DNA of 64,000 nt from Trichaptum fuscoviolaceum (GCA_910574455.1 CAJSYZ010000004.1:2108001-2172000); one strand, 5' to 3'. Counted from the first letter of the stretch, positions 33,126-45,359 are shown. Translations and numbers: made by a program. Notes: generated from the sequence alone by a model not told the origin.

Positions 33126-36100
33126 ATGTCAACTCAAAGACAGACAAGGGCTAAGAACAGGGAAAAGCACCCCGGAGCAGTTGTTGACCAACTCAGAACA
33201 AGACGAACACAGGAGGAGATATTGCGGGAGAAGGAAGAAAAAGAGAAAAGGAAAGTACGGCAGGCAGAAAGGCGGGATGAGGCATTGAAGGAGAAGGAAG
33301 AGAAGGAAAAGCAGAAGGAAGAGCGGACAGCTTTCCGCAGAGCTGCGGCCCAGCAAGTCGCGGTTGCGAAAGAGAGGAAAAAAACTCGCTGCGGAGCAAA
33401 AACGGGCAGCAAAAGAACAAGAGGCAGCTGACAAGGTTCGCAAGAAGGTGACTGCAGCAGAGAACCAAGAAGCAGCGATGCTAGAGACCGTAGAGTTGAA
33501 AACAACTTGTCGAAGGCTCTTGAGACACGCACCCAGATGGGCTCAACAGTGCCCAAACTCACTGGCAAACGTGGACGTAGAAAGCCAAAAGGCGAATCTA
33601 GTTGTAAGTCTTCAACTTTAGATCAGTGATGACACAGATTTGAACTGGCATAAACAGACTCGAAGAACGATGTTAAAGACATATCGGATTGTGAAGATGG
33701 ACACAACGAAGACTTGGATATTCGTGAGTAACATTACCTATACATTTTCAGACGATCTCAAAGCTTGGAGGTTGAACCCTGTGACTCACGTTAATGCGAA
33801 GCAGCGAGTATGGATGAGCCAAACGGGAAGCCTGCAAAAAAAGCTAGGAAAGAAGACTCCAAAGGTGAACTTCCATTTCGCACACGTGTGCAGACCGCAA
33901 AGATGTCCAGGTCTCTGCCGCCACTCCCAGCGACGCATTCTTTCACGCTCCTGCAGGACCGAACGAGAGTCTTTCTGGTGAAGAAACGGACATAATAGAC
34001 TCGCCCGCTACGTCAAGGCGGAACGACAAGACAAAACGCCCTGTCAGGGCGCTTCGCAACACAGATGATTCCACTTTCATCGGTGAAGAGGGTGGAGGTC
34101 TTGAGGTGCCAGTGGCAGGGATAGACTCAGAAAGGATCAATTTGTGAGTTTGAAGTTTGAATCTTGCATTGCGTCTGAATCAGTATCTTGTACTGTCAAG
34201 TCAATGTAATGGTGAGTGCGATTAAACATCATCCCGACTACTACTAGTAGTAGTACTAGATTACTAATGAGCCTGCCACTCAGGCTGCCAGTGTCACTGC
34301 GGTCACGGTGCCAGCGGTTCAAGTTGACCGTGACGCTCCCGGGCCAAGACCCGACTTGGAAGTCCTTCACCTGCAATATTGACGCTCTTGTCCTTGTTAC
34401 CACTGTATTATGAGCCTTGCTGACGCAAAGCTACACCAGACACACCATCTCATTGCCAGATGATGAAAACTTAAGTCCCTGGGAGGATGAAGGAGAAACA
34501 ATCACCCTTACAAGCTATCATGGTGTAAAAAATAGCACAATCAGTGGGCAACAGAAGGCACATCTTGTCGATTCGGAATCAAATGTTGTGAGTTGACGGA
34601 GCATTAGAATGGCAAATGCAGTCTGAATAACTTGTTTATAGGGCGGAAGCAATCCGAAGAGGCTAACAAGGCCGGCTCAAGCTTGTGTGAGTACGACTTA
34701 TTTCTGTTCGATTCACGTCAGTTACTCCATGACCGTTTGTTCATATCCCTTCGTTATTATTTATCTGCCAACTGCCGTGTCATGAACAGGATGGAGGTAG
34801 CAGCAACCTCAACTCGAAGAAAAGGAAGTTATTGCATGACACTCTTTCCGGGTCGCAGGTTTCAACGGTAAGCGATGTCATATCATTTTTCATTTTTCAT
34901 TCTACTAAGCAATCCCTTCCCGTACTCGAGGATAAGAACAACGAGATAAAACCAGGTGGACAGGTGAGTGCCAGACAGCGAAGCACAGTGATCTTCATTC
35001 TATATCCTTCATTGCTGAATTGGTATTTGCATAGGATGCAAACAAGAGGACTGCTAACTCGCAGCTTAGCGCACCGGTAAGTCTATCTTATTTCAACTTC
35101 TCTCGTTCCCCCCTTTATTTATGGTCGTAAGGTGCGATCACTAGCTTTGGAACCCCGTGTACAGGTATGTGTGAGCGTCGATGCACCGTAGGCTCACGTC
35201 CGGTGCTCTCCTGTAGCAACTATTCGTTTCCTTCTTCACTTCGAGTCGATCGCTAATGTGTGCATATGAATAGGACATCACAGTCACAAAGAACGGAAAG
35301 AGGAAGTCGCCACCAGACACCGACTCTCAGGTTAATGTGGTAATTCTTCTACCTTCACGTGCAATGAATTCCTTCATTTCATGTTTACTTAATTTGAACC
35401 ATCTCAATAGGCTAATAAGACTGTCAAGATCAATAAGTCATTGTTGATTGACATGGACACACAGGCCGGTGCCACAGTAAGTGTCAATTCTATGGTAATT
35501 GGCATTTCAAGTTCGTATCTGATCAGGCGGAAAGGACTTGAGTAAGAAGAGGAACCCCTCTGATATTCCTTATCGGCCTGAGGCCGACACGACGGTAAGT
35601 GCTTCTTTTCGATCTGCTCACTTGCCATGGATAACAGCTTTCTGACGTGTTGCAGCCGGAGATTGGATCCGCTACCTTTAATCGCAAGAGGCAGTTGCTG
35701 GTGGCTGATAATGAAGTAAGTGAGAGTCGATTGATACACTCTAAACGTGAGCATTCACCTTCTTTTCTTAATAGTCTGGTGGTCGAAAGAAGATGTCGTT
35801 AGCACCTCGAGCACCGTCGCTTGCAATGACGAGAGCGTCCCGCACCCCCGGACCCGAAGTGATAGTGACTGGGGCTTATCAAGGTCATCGCAAAGTCTCT
35901 CGGACTACTAGCTCAGTTTGTCGAATCAAATTCATTTCTATGACATATTTTGCTGATGTACGTATATGCAGACATCAGTGGGACTTGAGGACAAGGATCG
36001 AAATGAAGGAAGGGAAGGATCTCGCGTGCCAGGCAGGAAAAGGGCGACGAACCAGTGTCTCCCTCCCGGTACTCAGGCAGGATGGACTCATATTCTATTA

Positions 36101-37249
36101 CCTTCACTATTTCGCGCAGTTGGAAAGTCCGTCACACCATGGCAAACCCCGGACAATAAGCTCATCAGCTCATTGTGGGGGAAAGTGTTTGATTCTGTGG
36201 AACTCATTTACGAAACTCAGTTCGCCGATATCTGTTCTCTAGTTGAGTCATTTTTACTTATTCTCAAATCACTTTACCAAATTGAGATGCAATCCTCGTA
36301 TTTCAGGCGGCCCAGAGATGCTCTGATAGCTGGCGCAAGAAGCTGTTTGAGAAAGCTGAGCAATCAGTTGCTAGTTTTATCAGCGGCGAACAATCAAAGT
36401 CAATGCAAAACGAAGCAATTGTGAAGATGTTGCAGACGCTAGTTGACAAGAAGAAAGCCGAACCGTTTCTATGGGAAAGCTGGTATAGTATGGAGAGGGT
36501 AAGTAAAAGAGTATTTATTGTTGCATTTTGTGTCCATGCATTGACCCTAAATGTACAGAAGCAAGGACTGTTCTGCTCTGACCTTGTGGTCTCAGTGTTG
36601 TCCGTACACATTGTCTTGGCCATGGGTCGGCATAAAATACTGGACAGAAACACCATAGGAAAGCCTATCGGTGCCCTCGCCCTTGCGGCAACAGCGGTAT
36701 CTACTTTTTTCAGCACTTATATTGTCCTTATTCGCTGATCTTCCCATGGATAGGTCAAGGTTGCCATTGATAAACAGGTGGCTCGGTTGCAAAATATCAA
36801 AGAAGAACTTGGCGGCGCTGAGTGGTATTTCACTAGCGCTCTGTGGCAGCCTCATACGGACGACTATGTTAACTTGTTGTCGAATCCCTCTTTCTTCACT
36901 GAATCAAACTGGGAAAAGGTTCGATCCCGCCTCCTAGCTTACGATGCCAGTACAGATATCGATACGAGAAAGAACACCGAACTTGTTGGATCGGGTATCA
37001 CTGGCAGGGACTTTTCCTTGTATTTTGACGTTGTAGATGCAGATTCGACCTGCGAGAAAGCGTATGACGAAGGCGCTGATAATTGGGAAGACGGAACCGA
37101 CGGAACCGACGATAAGGGCGAAGAGCGTGAGGGGGCTGAGTATAGAGGCGAGGTGGAAGGTGATGCAGAGGACGAGCATGCTAATGCTGAGGGTGCGACA
37201 ACCTGAGCGAGAGCGGGGACGAGGGTGTTGACAAGATTGAGGGCGAGGG

Positions 37250-37284
<35 letters not shown>

Positions 37285-37361
37285 ATTTAGGTGGAGATGG
37301 TGATCATGAGGAGGACGACGCTTCAAAATGGGATTCGGCTACGGACTGCGTAGACTTCTAA
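33126..37361 (+). pseudogene. transposon-associated Lys/Glu-rich protein gene with frameshifts
   Basis: Starts MSTQRQTRAKNREKHPGAV followed by a long Lys/Glu/Arg coiled coil. Later segments include TGKRGRRKPKGESS, KSVTPWQTPDNKLISSLWGK, RCSDSWRKKLFEKAEQSV, KPIGALALAATAV and FTESNWEKVRSRLLAYDAST, ending in an acidic tail (EGEGEGEGEDEDED) and DSATDCVDF-stop at 37359-37361. The general layout matches hypothetical proteins I associate with transposons in mushroom genomes. The frame changes at a run of seven A near 33381-33387, appears to return before 33520, and changes again near 37190 (GAGGGTGCGAC). Many short introns lie between. Breaks at homopolymers may be sequencing errors; otherwise it is dead. 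Borders of internal exons are approximate. Confidence 0.55.
37239..37280 (+). repeat. GAGGGC/GAGGAC hexanucleotide microsatellite
   Basis: Five GAGGGC then two GAGGAC units. In the plus frame they encode (EG)n(ED)n in the acidic tail of the 33126 gene; the opposite strand gives Pro-Arg repeats, a shadow. Confidence 0.85.
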
Positions 37362-39505
37362 GGGCAAATCGATCACTGGTGAGCCTCTTCTTTTCGTTTC
37401 TGTCCGTGCGCTCAATATTATATTACCATCGACTTGCAGAGCAGCCTTCGTTTCTACTGGTACGCCAAAGAACATGCAGAATTGAAGGCACGGCAGCGAA
37501 ATGTGGCCTGCCACTGCCCGTCACGGCAGAGGTTCGGGATAATGTCGTGGCGGATCCCATGATAGCGACTGCTATGCTTAGTCTTGTGTAAATGACTGAT
37601 GTACTTGAACGCTGAGGCACTGATAGCTACATAATGTTGTCTTATATATTTCTGATGCAATGAAATACTTGGATCGTTCTTATGCACTTAGACTCTTGAG
37701 CACTGCAATTCGTCTTACAACACTTGTCTACTGCTGTAATTAAAGGATGATACACTGGAGCACTGGGGTGCCGAATGCCTGAAACACTTAGAGCACTGAT
37801 TCAGCCATCTTTCCTTATTTAAGCCAGCCCACACTTATTTCAGCCAACTTGTCCTGAATAATGGGAGGACATGCATGAATAAGTAAAGCTTGCCTTATTT
37901 AAGACTTCAGTCTCTCAGGACGTTTAAGTAACACTTAAGTCACTTTCAGCAGAAAGTAGTTTCCCTGATGTACTATACTAAGTAGGCTTTGTCACGGCGT
38001 TTGAAATCACGAGACGTTGACTTGAACTTGAAGCTTGCGTGCCCAAGTCCGAGTCTTCAAATTGCGCCCTCCTCCACCCCCGTCAACTTCTTCCCTGCCT
38101 CGCTGCCAAGGGTGAAGGATGGTAGATGGCCCTCGGTACCCATGCACTTCGAAGCAGGCGGCGTGAGCGAGGGCGAGCCCAATCAAGGCTATGGAGACGG
38201 AGAATCCGACACCAGTGAGCGGCGCGGAGAGCCTGACAAGAAAGGCGGGAGCATCGGTTAAGGTCACGCTCGCGATTTCGGGGCTCAAAGGATCTACGTG
38301 CAAAGTATGTGGCCTCCTTTCCTCTTACTCTAGTGACAACAATTTGACTCTCTATGCTTGTGATGTCTCTGAACAATCTATCTTGCGAACTACGGTCTTT
38401 TTTGTCCCTCCGGCGCCTCCGCTCTGAAGCTATGTTTCTGGACTTGTTGCTTGCAGCCTCTGCAAAGTCTCTGAACAATCTGTTGGTCCTGTTGCCTGTT
38501 ACCTCTGCTGTATGGATCTTGAAGCACTTGTCTTGCTGCTTGTGGCTTCTTGTGTATGCGATGTCTCTGAACAATCTGTGTCTCTAAGTCTTGGTCTGCC
38601 TAAGTTGTCACGAGCCTGGAATGCTCTGGGGAATTGTTGGTATACACAGGTAAGTGAGACTTTCTACTTTTTTCTCTACTATAGCTTTAGTGGGGCTTCG
38701 ACTGTTGTGATTAATAAAAGATTATTTATTTATTTTATTTATTATTGCGGGGCCGGGCAGTAATCGCATGAGGATCCCGGGATACTAATACAACGTGAAA
38801 ATTGATCATGTGCCATCTTATTAAAGAAATTCGAAATATGGCGCGACCTTGCAATGTGCCGCCATATTTCAAGCGTGGGTAAACAGGGGACGCAGCATGT
38901 TAATCTGTCCCCCAGTATGGCAGGTCATTACATTCAATATGGGCTTTACAAGGCTACTACAATGCCATTGCCAGTAATATGCGACTTTCGTGATGTGATG
39001 CCCAAGATCTGCAGCTAAGTGTCGGATCAGCACCGTCTATGGTATTACCACTATCCTAAAACCCAAGAAGTTGTAAAGGCGTGCCGCAGTTATATTGCCA
39101 GAGTAGTTTTGATGGCAAAGACGAGCCACGGGACACGGTGGCATCAAACCTCCTCACGTCTTTGCTGCGACTTTTGCGTACCAGCGAAGGCTGTGTTCTG
39201 GTACTAATTGCGTCGTCGCGAGTATGCTGCGCAATGTTAGCAACGCATGCAATGTGAGCATCGTGTGTAGAGTAAGATGAGAATGGACGCACGGCAGGCC
39301 TTCAAGTTGTATCGTATCCGCCTAGCAGTCATAGGTAATAGTATTCTCACGATTGCACTCAGGTTGGGTAAACGGTCGTCCGTGCCAGCCATGATCCCAA
39401 TTTCCACACCCCAATACCGTGAAAATCAATGTATTTAAATACAGTACAATTTCGATATCTAGAACGAAAGCAGGCCATCACTATAATATACGTAGATGCA
39501 GTTTG
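37362..39505. other. repeat-rich region, no supported gene
   Basis: Contains AT-rich phrases (CTTATTTAAG, GCACTGGAGCACTGG, 37740-37990), a G/C-rich open stretch at 38000-38270 without motif, three GTCTCTGAACAATCT repeats at 38365-38580, a TTATTTATTT run near 38720, and ATGGC-type repeats at 38850-39000 resembling those at 20.5-20.8 kb in inverted orientation. Confidence 0.5.
38365..38580 (+). repeat. three copies of GTCTCTGAACAATCT at about 100-nt spacing
   Basis: The word (once as AGTCTCTGAACAATCTG) starts at 38365, 38467 and 38563, spacings 102 and 96, with weaker similarity between (CTTGTGATG, CTTGCAG, GCTTGTG), suggesting eroded tandem units of about 100 nt. Confidence 0.7.
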
Positions 39506-42500
39506 TTATTTTCGTACATGAGGTTCGATCTTCGTAACATCTGACGCAGGCATGAGAAACTTATTAGAGCGAGAATGGGATCTGACTTTGATATCTTTGT
39601 TGAGCGGTCTGACCCAACACTTGGACCTTTCCTCCTCAAACCCGAGCACAAGCAGCAGCTCGCCACAGCGTGCACCGCGCACTACGACGACCATGTCCTT
39701 CATCCGCGGTTCGTGCACAGTGAGGCTGGAGAGCGCCATGTCCTCTATTCTGTCCGTGTACCCACTCGGTTCTCGGAACTTCACGCGGATAAAGGGAACG
39801 GTTTGGCTCCTAACGGCCTTGGCGCCGGTAGAGTTTAACCCAATAGGAACAGAATCTACCAGAGTGCGCACAGGCACACCCCAGTACCTCTCACTCCTGT
39901 GCCTCTTTATTCGAAAAGCGAAGCTGTATTCGCGAAGGAGCGGAGGGAATATAGGATTGGAAAGCCATTCCATATCTTCTCGAGGGATATTGCGATTATA
40001 TGAGTCAAAGAGGTACACATGTTTTTGGTTTCACAGCACTCACCACTGTAATCACCTTCCTCCCCGGTCGCTCTAACTAAAGCTCCACGGACTGCCCGCA
40101 TACTGCGCGGCAACTTCGGCCCAGGCGTTTTAGGTAATGAACAGGACGACATAGTCTCTCCGATACATATAGTCTCATTGTCTGCTAAAGTGCCGTCGCC
40201 ACCACTTCCAGTATCGGCCGGTACACTTAAGCCAAGGAACTCGGCGACAGCTATTCGCGCGGAGTAGTCCGCGTCTACGTCGATGGCCTCGTCATTTAGC
40301 AGTCTCCAGTCCACACTAATGCAAGTTAGTAACCTGATAATAACACAAATACACTGCAAACACTACCTTGAAACGGCCGAGTCTAAAGAGATCTCTGAGA
40401 AAGAATGAATGCGACCGGGAAAGTAGACGAGTGCGTGGTCCTTGCCTACGCCCTGCAGCTCAGCCACGCCTTTCCGCTCACCCTTGAATATCCACACGGG
40501 TTGACCAATGCGTTCATCTAGACCCGGTTGTCGAGACTTTGCCCCTGCTAACGCTCGAGGGCGAGATTCGACGTAGCGCTTTACCTGCTCTCTCAGCTCC
40601 TTGCGATCATGCCCGACTAGTTGTTGTCCATCAAATGTGTATGGCTCTTGTCTGTAAATCGTCAAGCTCTTAACGACCAGTAAAAGAATAGAAGTATGAA
40701 CAGCCCTACCCATTCAGAAGCCAATCACTGCAACAAATATCATTAGAAAAGTGCAATAATTGTCTAAAACTCTAAAGACACAAACCCTGAGACAACGTAT
40801 TGCGGTTCTGTCCTAACAAGCCCAGGTCCGTTGGGGGAGAAAACAACAACCTCTTTTTCGTCGTATGAGTAGAGATCAACAACTCCTTTCGCGGCACCAT
40901 GGAGAACTACTACCGGCATCCCAATTGCAATGTCATTCGTCGATGAAGTGTGTTTTCTCAAGATTTTCTTCTTATTCTCTACACTGGATCTAACAAACGC
41001 TGGTATTACCGAATCAACCTATTATATCGAGATAGAGACATATGAATTCGAGCATGTAAGACTATCCGAAGATGGAAGAGACGTACCACTTCATACTGTA
41101 TCTCCTCAGGATCTTCGCTCGATTGACTTGTTCTCCCACATTCAATTTCCAATGAATCCGATGAGACTGAGGCTACCATGCCCGTCTTCCCAGCATGAGG
41201 ACCCAACATGATTTCGACAAGGTCGCCTGCCTCGAAGACACGCTCGAACTCATCATAAGCAACCTGATCGCGAAACTGACCAGAAGAAGCTTCGGCCCCC
41301 ACGTCCAATAAAAGAGTCGCATGAGCGTCTCCAAGTAACTCCACCACTCCTTTGCATCCTTGGAATGTACCTTTGAAAACTCTGACACGGTCCATCACAC
41401 AAAGGAAAGATTTGTTCGTTGCCGCGATCGTGTTGATGCGAGCGGTCGAGAAATGCTCAAGCTCATTAGCCGATGGGCACTGCACCAAGCTACATTCTGA
41501 CTTCGGCTTCGAAATAACGTGGAGCGAGTGTCGAAATCTCTCACTAAAAACCGTGAAGTCGTCCTCGGCACCACGTACATTACCCTTCCCTACTCGCTTT
41601 TGTACCTCGGCGAATCTAGCAAGTCGTGGATGAGGCCGGCCCGATTCCGTAAACGTCCTGGTAGTCAGAGGATCGTCCGTACACGGGTTATCGTCGATGT
41701 CTATGCGAGGGACCACTAGAATTTCATAACGTTTGACAGGGTCATTGTCTTCGCGATAAACGCGCTGGACTAGACCGATGTCCCCATCATACAAGCCATC
41801 TTTGAGACGAACCCATTGCCCGGAGGACATGGTTGGTTGTATGGCTTTCTTTCGTCGGCGAAGTTGGAGGATTTGTGCAATTTCAGAGGGTGGAACGAGG
41901 GTAGGTTGCTTGAAAGCATTGTTCTTCAGGGTCTCCAGACGCCGAAAGACCTCTGATTTGTCCCTTGATTGAATGTATACGCGGCCACTCAGCAGCGGGA
42001 CAGCGAAGACATCGTGCAAGTGTCCAGGTCGCGCCCTCTCCTCCTCACTCCCTTCACGACCTCTGATCCTTTCGCGTGACGTTTGCGTACTAGAGCCCAC
42101 TGTTCGTTTTCTCTTCTCAAATACAGGGGAGCGCCGAAGACGTTGCGCATAAACACGTTCTTTTCCAGGCTGCAAAACGTGTTGTAAGCGTTGTACTGGC
42201 AGTACGTTAAACACCGATCACCACATACCGGAACTCCTATCTCCCATAATGGAATGTCAAAGTCATTGTCCCCATAAGCTATAGTAGTATTGCTGCTAGA
42301 AGAAGTAGCTGCGCGTGCTCTGATTGAATTCGCAATTCGTTCTAATTCTTCAGCGTCGTTAGTCGTCGAGAGCGTCTGATTTGAGTGCATAGCCTGGACT
42401 ACGCCTCGTTGAACATATTCCTGATGACCTCCGGACGTGTCGTCGACGGCATCATCATCCACAATGAAGGGACTGTCTAACGTGTGTTTACAGCAAAGTC

Positions 42501-42606
42501 TCAATGCAAAGCAAGCCTACTCACTCGAGTCCTCGTCGCTGTAAATCAGCTCGTCCTCGTCCTCGTCCACTACAGCCTCAAGGTCGAGAAATTGTCGTCC
42601 ATCCAT
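39506..42606 (-). CDS. SPT5-like transcription elongation factor (NGN + multiple KOW)
   Basis: Starts MDGRQFLDLEAVVDEDEDEL at 42606, an acidic N-terminus like SPT5. An NGN-like part follows: DFDIPLWEIGVP, intron, PGKERVYAQRL, then DVFAVPLLSGRVYIQSRDKS. KOW-type units come next: QWVRLKDGLYDGDIGLVQRV, DRVRVFKGTFQGCKGVVELL, DLVEIMLGPHAGKTGMVASV, GMPVVVLHGAAKGVVDLYS and QPVWIFKGERKGVAELQGV. The C-terminus has KDMVVVVRGARCGELLLVLG and ends DVTKIEPHVRK at 39506. At least five KOW-like folds are visible in order. Family knowledge: SPT5 with SPT4 binds RNA polymerase II and controls elongation. This copy lies among transposon genes, lacks an obvious C-terminal repeat domain and differs from the conserved housekeeping sequence, so it is more likely a divergent paralogue. 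Exon borders are approximate. Confidence 0.8.
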
Positions 42607-43230
42607 CACCGACTAGTGAGTGATCCCGAAATGAAGATTGACTAACGGTGGGTACACTCTACAGCCTGCTCAATTCATCATATAGTAGAGTCTGAAAAGT
42701 CGACAAGGAAGTACTAGTGCATAATGGCAGCTAAAGGTGAGTAGACGAGTAGTAAGTAGCTTTACTCAAGTTCAAGTTGTTTTGCCCCTTTCAAATCGAA
42801 GAGTCCCACGCGACTTCAAGTAAGCTTCAAGTTCCAAACTCACATTACCTTGGGCATCTTGCGTATCTTCATGACTATCTTTCTCTGCCTCAAACAATGA
42901 ATCCATTGTCTGAAACTTCGGCTCTAAGCAATCTTGCTGGCTAATCAATTCGTGGGCAATCGCAAACTGCCCACTAGTCAGGGACACCGTGGCCAATTCA
43001 AGGGAAAAAATGGATGCCAGTGTAGCAAATAGTACCTGCTACGAAGGCCGAGGCGACCGTGCCACCGACGGTTTTGATGGTGTAGTACGAGCTCGTAAGT
43101 GGAACGGGTACTCGTATATGTAACTTACTACTCAAACTTCCTCGCTCTGTAGTCGCGTGACAGTTGCCAGTACGAGAAGGCACCATCTTGGGGCTGACTA
43201 TTGCGTGGAATTGATCGCAACTACATTAAG
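42607..43230. other. intergenic; weak minus-strand open frames
   Basis: Upstream of the SPT5-like gene. TTCAAGTT/AACTTGAA words occur at 42765-42835. Minus-strand frames 43186-42998 (PLTSSYYTIKTVGGTVASAF) and 42996-42772 look weakly coding but have no family match and are joined by no clear splice pair. Confidence 0.35.
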
Positions 43231-45251
43231 ATGTCGCTTCCACCATCTACAGGCCACTCAAGCTTTGTCGAAAATGTTCAGACAGTGAACATCGTGTCTG
43301 GACCTGCCAATGAACTTCGACTCGAACAAGATGACATTTTCTTTTTGCGGGGACTACAGCATGCGTTTGCAACGATGTCTAATGCCAATGCTGCAAGCAA
43401 TCTTTCGAATCCGAATAAGTTCAACCAAGCGAAACATGACGATATTACTGGCCAAATGCAGAACCGTCCGGCAGCCACTAAGAGTCCAGAGGATGATAAT
43501 GAAGATGGCGAAATTTCCTACGCAAGGTCAGAAGACAATCCTTCGAAGGCAAATCTTGACATCTATACAGAATTTCGAAGGCGAGCTAATTCATAACATA
43601 TAAAGTACTCGGCTAATCCCTTTCCAGCCGATGCAATGAGTTCAAAGAGGTGGTACGCTTGTAGCCAAATTTCTCAAGGCAGTAACTTTCAATTTCTCGG
43701 GCTACTTCTTAGCTCCACAGTCTGTCGACTCAATTCGCATCCGTGGGCGGGAGTCGATTTATCGTTCAAATGAGTAAGGTCGTGGAAACCGCTCTCATCC
43801 GCCTACAGCAGACCATTCGCAAGTTGGTCTTCAAGGAAAACGATGGTTCGCTTGGATTGCTCATTACTCCCTCTGTTCTCATTTTCACCGGTGATGATGC
43901 TTCCCTCAGATATCGAGGCTGCTCTACGACAAATGGAAGAAGAACTTCAGTCGTTCTTGGATTCTCTGAAGGCTTTTCATTTCTCTCTTTCTGGCTTTAA
44001 AGAACATCATGGCTCTCTGCTTCTTAAAGTAGCTCTTGGAGAATCTCATATACAGGTATGTGCTTCTGACTCTTGGTGTTTTGGACGACATCAACTGTGC
44101 ACATAGGCAGCGTTGTTTGAGCTTACCCGGTTTTCGAGGAGTATGGCCAACAGGCACCCCAAGGGACGGGTGACAACAACGACTGAAGTGAAGGATCAAC
44201 TACTCCAGCGCACGATGTCCGGTACAGCTTCGGGAATGATTTTGATTGCAGGAGAGATTCGCTCTATATAACATATCGGTGAGCACATTCAGCTGCGATG
44301 TCTATCTGAAAGTAGCCTAGCCTTACTCATTCAGCCTTACCATCACTCCGGAGTTCTGAAGAAAATTCGATAACAAGGTATCTTACCTTGACAGCAATTG
44401 CGATTTTCTTTTCAAGTGTCGCTGCGACAACTTTGCAATTCTCCTTCGATCAAGTAGACACAGTCCTGAGCCAATTCGTGAACGGTTTCTGGTTGTTATC
44501 CCTTGTGTTTCGTATTTCCTCCGCTGTAAACAGTCTTTTGGGAATGACCTGGCGAAGGTCGAGCATGTGAGTTGCTTCTACTAGTCAACAATAAGCCCCG
44601 TGGGGACTAAGTAATTCAATAGTGCACCTCCTGCGTATGAGCCACCTGTATGGTTGACCATGGTATTGAAACGCGCACCTATGATAAGTCTTATCACCTC
44701 GGCACTTTGCTATGCCCTCGGGTTATGCCTTTTCGCATTCTCAAGTCACCAAGTACGCGGAGATTTATCCATCTCGAACAATACTGATTAATGTGGAATA
44801 GAGCGTAGCTGTTCAGACTATCACTACGATTTTCATCACCTGTCATATGATGCTGCTTGCCGTGGCCTCTATTTGGATCCTCGTTGTTTCATGGCGAAAT
44901 AAAATCGTAAATCTACTTCCGTCAAAAGAGTACGTAACGCACCTACTAATACATTAAGCGAATTCTGAAGTTTTCTCCTAAGCGTATCAACAGAGGTGCA
45001 CCACGATTAAGAGTTTTCTTGTCCGTCTTTCAGCGCTTCAGCGGCCAGTAGGCAACTCCGAAAGCAAGCTTCAGGAGTTGCCGACGGAAAGGGAAAGGGC
45101 GAGGACTGCACCAACTCCTGTGTCATCGAGGGATGAAAAACGGGGAGCGAAGGACCATCTTTCGGGTATTCCATACAAGTGCAGTATCTATGGTTATCCA
45201 CTGGCCTGTCCTATGTATGTAGTCGCGGTCGCATGTCGAACACACTCTTGA
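43231..45251 (+). CDS. uncharacterised membrane protein with four C-terminal spans, possibly broken
   Basis: Begins MSLPPSTGHSSFVENVQTVN at 43231. A polar, acidic N-terminal part (EDDNEDGEISYAR) precedes helical segments (IEAALRQMEEELQSFLDSL). Four hydrophobic spans follow near 44390-44920: LTAIAIFFSSVAATTLQFSF, FWLLSLVFRISSAVNSLL, MISLITSALCYALGLCLFAF and TIFITCHMMLLAVASIWIL. The order SSVxATTLQFSF, FWxxSLVxxISSAVNSLLGMTW is that of a family of mushroom hypothetical proteins. Between CNEFKEVVRL (43640) and AKFLKAVTFNFSGYF (43665) the frame does not join, and no intron of normal size fits, so a frameshift or missing exon is possible. The 3' end (TGA at 45249-45251) is tentative. No catalytic motif. 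Confidence 0.55.
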
Positions 45252-45359
45252 ATGTAACATGTGCGAAAAAGAAAGAGCTTTTCTTTGATTCGTACAAAGT
45301 ACGAGAAAATATGCTGAAGGTGGAGATTAAGTCGGAGTCTCTGCGACGATCAACAATCG

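Noticed and set aside
33129..33568. Minus-strand hydrophobic/Cys-rich frames at 33.1-33.6 kb
   Set aside because: Reverse complement of the Lys/Glu-rich coiled coil; such sequence always gives Leu/Phe/Ser-rich shadows.
36934..37326. Pro-Arg repeat protein on the minus strand
   Set aside because: It is the complement of the GAGGGC microsatellite inside an acidic coding tail.
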